Assembly: GCA_015178975.1 (NCBI GenBank)
Contig: WHVD01000029.1
Location: 372,001 to 436,000, forward strand
Length of the DNA stretch: 64,000 bases
DNA from: Hysterangium stoloniferum
Taxonomy: Eukaryota; Basidiomycota; Agaricomycetes; Hysterangiales; Hysterangiaceae
Direction of reading: 5' to 3'
The notes under the pieces were generated by a model. The model did not search any database. It was given only the letters and a program-made list of their open reading frames with translations, and was not told where the DNA came from. This document shows positions 58,533 through 64,000 of the stretch, piece by piece. The number at the start of each line of letters is the position of its first letter. Within the stretch, counting starts at the first letter, position 1. The position numbers and the translations under genes are program-made.

Positions 58533-59716
58533 CACTGGCGCCCCCCACTATGACATTCTCAAAATGGTAGTGATTACAAATCCGGTGGGATAATCGATAA
58601 GATCTGTCTCAAGTGTTCCATCCAAGCCATTGCTCCGCTAAGCCAGATGCTTGACTAATTACGGGCACTATCAGGGGGCCATAGCACTTTTGAGATGATA
58701 GGCGATGGTTTCAGGGAGGTCAGGGAAGCAAGAAAATATGAAATTCTCAAAGAGCTTGGAAGGACATAGATAGATACACGTATATCATAGAGAACACGAA
58801 GAGTTGGGCTAGAGGCCTCCCCTCCTCTCATCTGTGTCCCCCAGGAATGCGTTTCCTTCATTTTCATCTTCATCCGCACTTCTGGCTCGATCATCATGCA
58901 TTAAACTGAGAGCCCGTCCGAACGCCAACATCTCGCCTTCTTCATTATCTTCTTCTAGCTAGTGCTCGTGCTCCGAGTCATTAGCAACTTCATTTGTAGG
59001 ATCTTCTATCTCAACTGAAGCCTTCTCTGTTGTATGCCTTTGCACAATTATTGCAGGTAGCCTTGTCGCCTTTTTTTGCCCTTGCACATTTCCGTTTATT
59101 GGAGTTACTCGGAGCCATCAACTCAGACTGTTGAGAATCTGATTGTACCGGCCTGGGTGTTGAGACAGGGGTGAAATTGCGAGTCTATGAAAATATTAAC
59201 AACCACAAGCTGTTACAGGACATATGAACCACCTTTACAAGTACTATGTGGGGCTCGTTCTTCCGGAAAAAGAAGGAGAATTGGTAAGTACCTGTGAAAT
59301 TTACAAGTTGGAAGTAGAGTAGGAAGCATCTCAGGGGACACCCACCTCCTCTGCTGACTGAGACAGGTGCCCTTTTAGCTGTGGAAGATCCTTGCTCCTT
59401 GCTCCTCCTTGAGCTTGGGTCCTATCCTGGAACGAGGTGAGTATGAACATACACTACACTGTGGACAAGAAGTTACACAGGGCACAGATCCTCGAGCACA
59501 CGTTGTAGGGTGTCTATAGTATGTGAAAACCACATATATAATTGCATTAGTATTCTGTTAATGTTGTGACGACGCGAAGGATGAACAGTCAGACATCCAA
59601 CATGTTGTTTGGTTGTTTGGTTCAGATAGTGTTTGTAGACGCGTTGTTTGGTTCAGATTGTTTGGATTTGTAATAATTTCCTCTTTTGGCAAATGTCATA
59701 GTGGGGGGCGCCTGTG
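58533..59716. mobile_element. putative non-autonomous TIR DNA transposon
   Basis: A perfect 21-bp inverted repeat, beginning GGCGCCCCCCACTATG at 58537 and with its complement at 59692-59712, extends imperfectly inward (another about 12 bp) and outward as CACT/CACA. The interior is 1.1 kb with one decayed ORF. The CACT start recalls CACTA-like elements of basidiomycetes, but no target duplication was found, so the class is uncertain. Confidence 0.5.
58809..59118 (-). pseudogene. decayed acidic ORF inside the TIR element
   Basis: From ATG 59118 the frame reads MAPSNSNKRKCARAKK. Removing one A from a seven-A run would place the rest in a frame reading ATRLPAIIVQRHTTEKASVE, DPTNEVANDSEHEH, a TAG, then LEEDNEEGEMLAFGRALSLM and an acidic end at 58809. 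Basic start and acidic tail are typical of DNA-associated proteins, but no family is recognised. Confidence 0.35.
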
Positions 59717-60399
59717 TTCGTTAGGAAAACGGACAAGGTTTTATTTATGATGACTAAGCTACTGTAAAGGATGAAATAGCCAAGCATAAAATGCATCAAT
59801 GGCTTGCAATACAACATATTCTAACAGAAGTGGGGAGACCTGCTGAAGTTCACAGAAGTACATCTTTTTTTACAGCAGTCATTCACCATATCATTTCAGT
59901 TAGTGTGTCCGCAAGCTATTCCAAGTTGCCAATCATCATCTAGAAAAGAAGGACATTTCAAGCTTACATATGTAACATGTACCAACCGGCATTTTCGTTC
60001 ATCTCTTGCATCCTCACTGTTTATGACATTGAAATTTGAAAGTACCTGTTGGATTTTGGGAATCTGATATGCGAGCAACAAGGAGCATGGACCATACACC
60101 TGTATTAGTAAGCAGTTACTAGGCATATACATATAAGGATGATACATGTATTGTAGTCCTTATCCATTTGTAACAAGACTCACTTTATATTCCAACAGTA
60201 CCAAACCTTATCACTGACCTATTGACTATGAAATGCCTGAGAGAGTATATATATGTCAATTACCTCCAGAGATGTATCTGATATTTATTGGAATCCCCAC
60301 ATTTGACGACATGGTTCTTATTTTGAAGTCAACCTACACCACTACACCATGGTTGGGGACACCAATAGTAGGGTCAGAGGATTACAAGGGTAAAACCTA
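59717..60399. other. no gene recognised; possible RT debris at the right end
   Basis: No coding signal up to about 60250. From there a few RT-like words can be read on the minus strand but not joined. Confidence 0.3.
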
Positions 60400-60590
60400 G
60401 TTGCAGGGGTCTGAAATGATAGGATCCTAACAAGGGCACTGAATAAATCTGTAATGAGTGGAATCAGATATCTATCTTTCCATAATATGGCATTGAGGTC
60501 TCAGAAATCAACACAGAGGTGAAGTGATACTGTATATCCTTCTTTTTCACAAAAAGGACAGGTGCTCTGAATAGAGACTTGGATGGTGGG
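60400..60590 (-). pseudogene. gypsy reverse transcriptase fragment
   Basis: Minus strand reads APVLFVKKKD, then in another frame SLHLCVDF, TGA, DLNAILWKDRYLIPLITDLF. This is the APVLFVKKKDG..R.CVDYR.LN..T..DRYP.P.I..L region of Ty3/gypsy RT. The TGA is at the Arg position of VDFRDLN. Short relic. Confidence 0.7.
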
Positions 60591-60959
60591 TGTCACGAAT
60601 CGATTATTCTTCAATAAAGTTGAATAATATTCTACTGATCGAACTTGAAAGCCTCGTTCGACAAAGTATATACATATTCACCCTGTCAATGAAGTAAGAG
60701 GCTATTATGAGTCATGAGAACTCATGGAAGTATTTGTCGAAGAAGTTACAACAAGTTAGATTATTAATATCACTAATTTACAGATATTTTAAATCATTCG
60801 TGACATTGAAATGAGACATGTCAAAAGAGATTCAATGTTGTCGAATAATGTTCGGGTTTGTCGAGTTGAATTTGATGGATCAAAGAGTTGTCGAATATTA
60901 CCTTTGAATGTTTGTGACAATATTGTGACTTGTGACAGTTGTGACAGTATTCTCCCCTT

Positions 60960-61866
60960 GTGACCGAGCCCACGAGGTCAGAGTTTGAAAAATTTTCATC
61001 ATCTATTTTTGTCTTCATCAATCAATGTCTGACATACATAGATGGCGATCAATTCGAATCAGAATCTGAGTTTTTGGGTTTCGAGGATAGAGATATAGTT
61101 GTTGATGTGGTTGATAAGTTGATTTCTGGGATTTCTTTAAATTAGTTAATTAGTTATTTTTTTAGAAGAAATTTCCAAAAAGCATTTAGCAGATTGCAAA
61201 GAACCATTCAATAAGGCGACTCGTAAAGGAATTGGAATGCAATGGGAATTTGAAGCAAAATCAGAAAATTCATAATTTTTCGATTTGTCAAATTTTTTCT
61301 CGATTTTTGCTAATTTGTTTTTTTTCAGTTGCACAATGTGTTTTAACATAAATTTTGTATGTAAGAAAACAAATGTGTTGTCGAACTGTGATCGGTGCAA
61401 TCGATTGCATCGGGCCTGTTATTGGACTGTAAATAGGCCAGCTGGTAAACCACATCGAAACTGAAAGAAAAGTTGAAACATGATCGAAGAATCAGAGAAT
61501 GAGAGCAAAAATGGCAGTCCAGGAATTTGTAAACTTGGGCAAAGGAAGAATATCCATCATAACATTATGTCAAGGTTGTTGAATTTTTCTAGATGATCGA
61601 GAAGGTGGGAAAATCAATCAGATAATCACTTGGAGAAAGAGATGAAATCATTGGGTGAAAGAATGTCGAAAATGGAAGAAACAATGGAGAATTTAATTGG
61701 TGAGATTAAAGCGTTTAGGAATGACTTTTCGGTTCTGTCGAAGAAACTGGTTGAAAGTGGCAATTTTAGTGAGGAGACTGATATCAGTGTTAATAGTGGG
61801 AGATTTAGAGGGGCATGGTTTGATAAGATGGCAGAATTGAGAGAGGAGGGGATTGAAGATTTATAG
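60960..61866 (+). pseudogene. decayed gene with Zn2Cys6-like cluster and coiled coil
   Basis: Plausible exons: 60960-61107, about 61160-61275 (EISKKHLADCKEPFNKATRK) and 61329-61866. The last frame contains CTMCFNINFVC and CDRCNRLHRAC, that is C-x2-C-x6-C twice with nine residues between, the spacing of a fungal binuclear zinc cluster. A Glu/Lys-rich coiled coil follows (GERMSKMEETMENLIGEIKA) and the end is GIEDL at 61866. Three in-frame TGA codons (near 61460, 61473 and 61593) interrupt it, two of them beside Arg-rich context. Zn2Cys6 proteins are usually transcription factors, but short cluster-plus-coil proteins of this look are also common near fungal retroelements. Function not assigned. 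Confidence 0.45.
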
Positions 61867-61889
61867 ATACTTGAAATTTTGATTTAATT

Positions 61890-62511
61890 GATGTTTTTTG
61901 TGTTTTGATGTTTTTTGTGTTTTGATGTTTTTTGTGTTTTGATGTTTTTTGTGTTTTGATGTTTTTTGTGTTTTGATGTTTTTTGTGTTTTGATGTTTTT
62001 TGTGTTTTGATGTTTTTTGTGTTTTGATGTTTTTTGTGTTTTGATGTTTTTTGTGTTTTGATGTTTTTTGTGTTTTGATGTTTTTTGTGTTTTGATGTTT
62101 TTTGTGTTTTGATGTTTTTTGTGTTTTGATGTTTTTTGTGTTTTGATGTTTTTTGTGTTTTGATGTTTTTTGTGTTTTGATGTTTTTTGTGTTTTGATGT
62201 TTTTTGTGTTTTGATGTTTTTTGTGTTTTGATGTTTTTTGTGTTTTGATGTTTTTGTGTTTTGTGTTTTTGTTTTGATGTTTTTTGTGTTTTGATGTTTT
62301 TGTGTTTTGATGTTTTTGTGTTTTGATGTTTTGTTTTGATGTTTTTTGTGTTTTGATGTTTTTTGTGTTTTGATGTTTTTTGTGTTTTGATGTTTTTGTG
62401 TTTTGATGTTTTTTGTGTTTTGATGTTTTTTGTGTTTTGATGTTTTTTGTGTTTGATGTTTTTTGTGTTTTGATGTTTTTTGTGTTTTGATGTTTTTTGT
62501 TTTGATGTTTT
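61890..62511 (+). repeat. 17-bp minisatellite, about 36 units
   Basis: Tandem GATGTTTTTTGTGTTTT units, mostly identical, with several shortened ones between 62245 and 62340. It lies just beyond the stop of the gypsy pol (minus strand) and beyond the end of the convergent plus-strand gene. The unit has no stop in any minus-strand frame, so long open frames there are artefacts. Confidence 0.97.
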
Positions 62512-62568
62512 TTTCGATTTCGTCGATTAAGTGTTGAAATAAGTGTTGAAAGATAGTTGTTGAAATTT

Positions 62569-64000
62569 TCAATGTTGTGGAAGATTTGGATATTTTTGAT
62601 GAAATTCTTTGATAAGGTCGAAAGCATGTTCGAGATCTTGAGATCCTAACCACAAAGTTTCTTCATCTATTCCTTTGTAACATAACAAAGCAACTAAATA
62701 TTGTAATGAATCTTTATATCTTTTATTGAATTTTGAATCCAAAATTTCTCAAATTTCATATTCAGGTTCTTCTTCAACATAAATTGGTAGAGGAGGAGGT
62801 TGTTTTCAATTTGGGAAAGTATTGGGATAAAATGGTTCTAACATTGAAATGTGAAAGACAGGGTGGATTCCTTTGAGATGATTGGGAAGTTTTAATGTGT
62901 ATGGATGAGATCCTGGTTGAGCAATGAGTTCGAATGGGCCTAATAATTTTTCCAATAATTTTTTCGATGGTTGAGTCGTTCAAATAAAGTCGGATCGTAC
63001 AAAGACTTGTGAATGGATCGGGAAGTTGAATGATTCTTTTCGATGTATGTCGGAATATTTTTGATAATGTATTTGTGCTTTCTGGATATTTGTTTATGTA
63101 GAGCTTCGAGATCTGTTGTATAATCGTGAGTTAGAGTGGAAGCTAGATCTTTTTCAGGGTGAATTTCTAACAACAGATGATAACCTTTATTAGCAAAAAA
63201 TGGTGTTTTACCAGTTGTTTCGGAAGGTGCATTGTTGTAAGCGAATTCGGCTAAAGGAAGTAATTTGGCCCAATTGTCTTGTTGATAATTGGAATATATT
63301 CGTAAATATTGTTCGAGAGTTTGATTGACTCATTCAGTTTGTCCATCGCCTCCAGGATGGTATCCCAAAGTGAAATGTAATTTCATGTTGAGTGCTGTTC
63401 CGAGAGATCAAAAGAAATGTGACACAAATTCAGATCCTCAATCGGAAGTTACATGACTTGGGACTCTATGTTTTGAAAAGACATGTAGTATGAAAAGTCA
63501 AGTGAGTTTGGGAGTGTTGATTGTAGTATGAGTTGGAATAAATATTGCTTGTTTTGAAAGTCGATCGACGATTATGAGTATTGAGTCATAACCATTCAAG
63601 GTCGGTAATTGTTTGATAAAATCCATTGAGATTGAATGCCATGGTTGAAGAGGGATTGGAAGTTGCTTAAGTAATCCAATAGGTTGATGTTGTGGAGTTT
63701 TCAGTTTTGTACATGTTACACATGATTGAATAAAATCTTGAATATCTTGTTGGAGTTGTGGCCAAAAGAAATCTTGATATATTGTTCGATATGTTTTTGT
63801 TTGACCAAAATGGCCTGTGGTAATATGATCATGTCTTGATTGAAGAATTCAAAGTCAAAGATTTTGATAATCAGGGACATAAATTCAGTTTCGGAAACAT
63901 AAAAAGTCTTGTTCGTTCTTTTGCCAATCTTCTTCGGTACTGTCAGAAATCTGTCAAATTTTGTCAAGAGTAAATTGATCTTCTTTTTGAGCTTTGAATA
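62569..64000 (-). pseudogene. Ty3/gypsy (chromodomain) pol: integrase and chromodomain, runs off the window
   Basis: Read from 64000 downward. The H2C2 zinc region comes first (HDHITTGHFGQTKTY..CVTCTKL), then the integrase core with D (SMDFIKQLP, about 63630), D (VTSD, about 63450) and E in the LLPLAEFAYNN region. A GPFELI..SHPYTLKLPNHL linker and PVFHISMLEPF follow, and a chromodomain (PIYVEEEPEYEI..ILDSK.N..YKDSLQYLVALLCYKG) ends at 62569. Chromodomains direct integration to histone-marked heterochromatin. At least eight TGA codons interrupt the frame, each where Arg is expected (for example SDxGSEF, QTExVNQTLEQYLR). I saw no TAA or TAG. RT and gag lie outside or are lost. Confidence 0.88.

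Noticed and set aside
61805..62653. Long minus-strand frames of KHQNTKNIKTQ-type repeats
   Set aside because: They are the 17-bp minisatellite read through. The unit contains no stop in any minus frame, so openness carries no information, and the period is not a multiple of three.

Overview
The window looks like a transposon-rich piece of a filamentous fungal genome, most probably a mushroom-forming basidiomycete (Agaricomycetes). The evidence is short spliceosomal introns (about 45-65 bp) in every believable gene, a fungal class P450, a VEFS-box (SUZ12-like) Polycomb gene, and Tc1/mariner, Ty1/copia, Ty3/gypsy and DIRS-type elements side by side. CpG is strongly depleted in the older elements, and arginine codons are repeatedly replaced by TGA, which points to cytosine methylation of repeats. 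The species cannot be named from sequence alone.

Layout. 0-6.5 kb: a five-exon gene with two zinc-finger-like motifs (1433-2725). Its 3' part is repeated in inverted orientation at 4.1-5.3 kb, where it abuts a gypsy gag fragment and LTR. A solo LTR and a fold-back element lie between the two arms. 6.5-14 kb: a CpG desert with Tc1 fragments and a copia element broken by two later insertions. 14.3-19.0 kb: a DIRS-like retroelement (gag, RT-RNase H, tyrosine recombinase). Its RT is interrupted by an intron that contains a 25-bp minisatellite.

19.8-36.1 kb: a large inverted duplication (arms about 4.6 kb, spacer about 7 kb). Each arm carries a spliced, apparently intact gene for a serine alpha/beta hydrolase of the type found at the N-terminus of fungal NLR-like proteins, fused to a long Arg/Lys/Gln/Glu repeat tail. 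The tail repeats differ between arms (EE-type against DE-type), so each array seems to have been homogenised separately. A third, decayed hydrolase copy with the nucleophile serine replaced sits in the spacer among nested LTRs. This is the most interesting locus of the window.

36.5-57.5 kb: host-type genes, all on the minus strand except one. They are a cytochrome P450 with two frameshifts, a two-repeat dimeric alpha/beta-barrel (ABM-like) protein, a SUZ12/VEFS-box protein with a duplicated upstream segment, an RS-rich charged protein (plus strand), and two hypothetical multi-exon genes. A third decayed zinc-finger paralogue is at 52 kb. 58.5-64 kb: a putative non-autonomous TIR element, a decayed gene with a Zn2Cys6-like cluster and coiled coil, a 17-bp minisatellite of about 36 units, and the 3' half of a chromodomain gypsy pol whose visible stops are TGA where arginine is expected.
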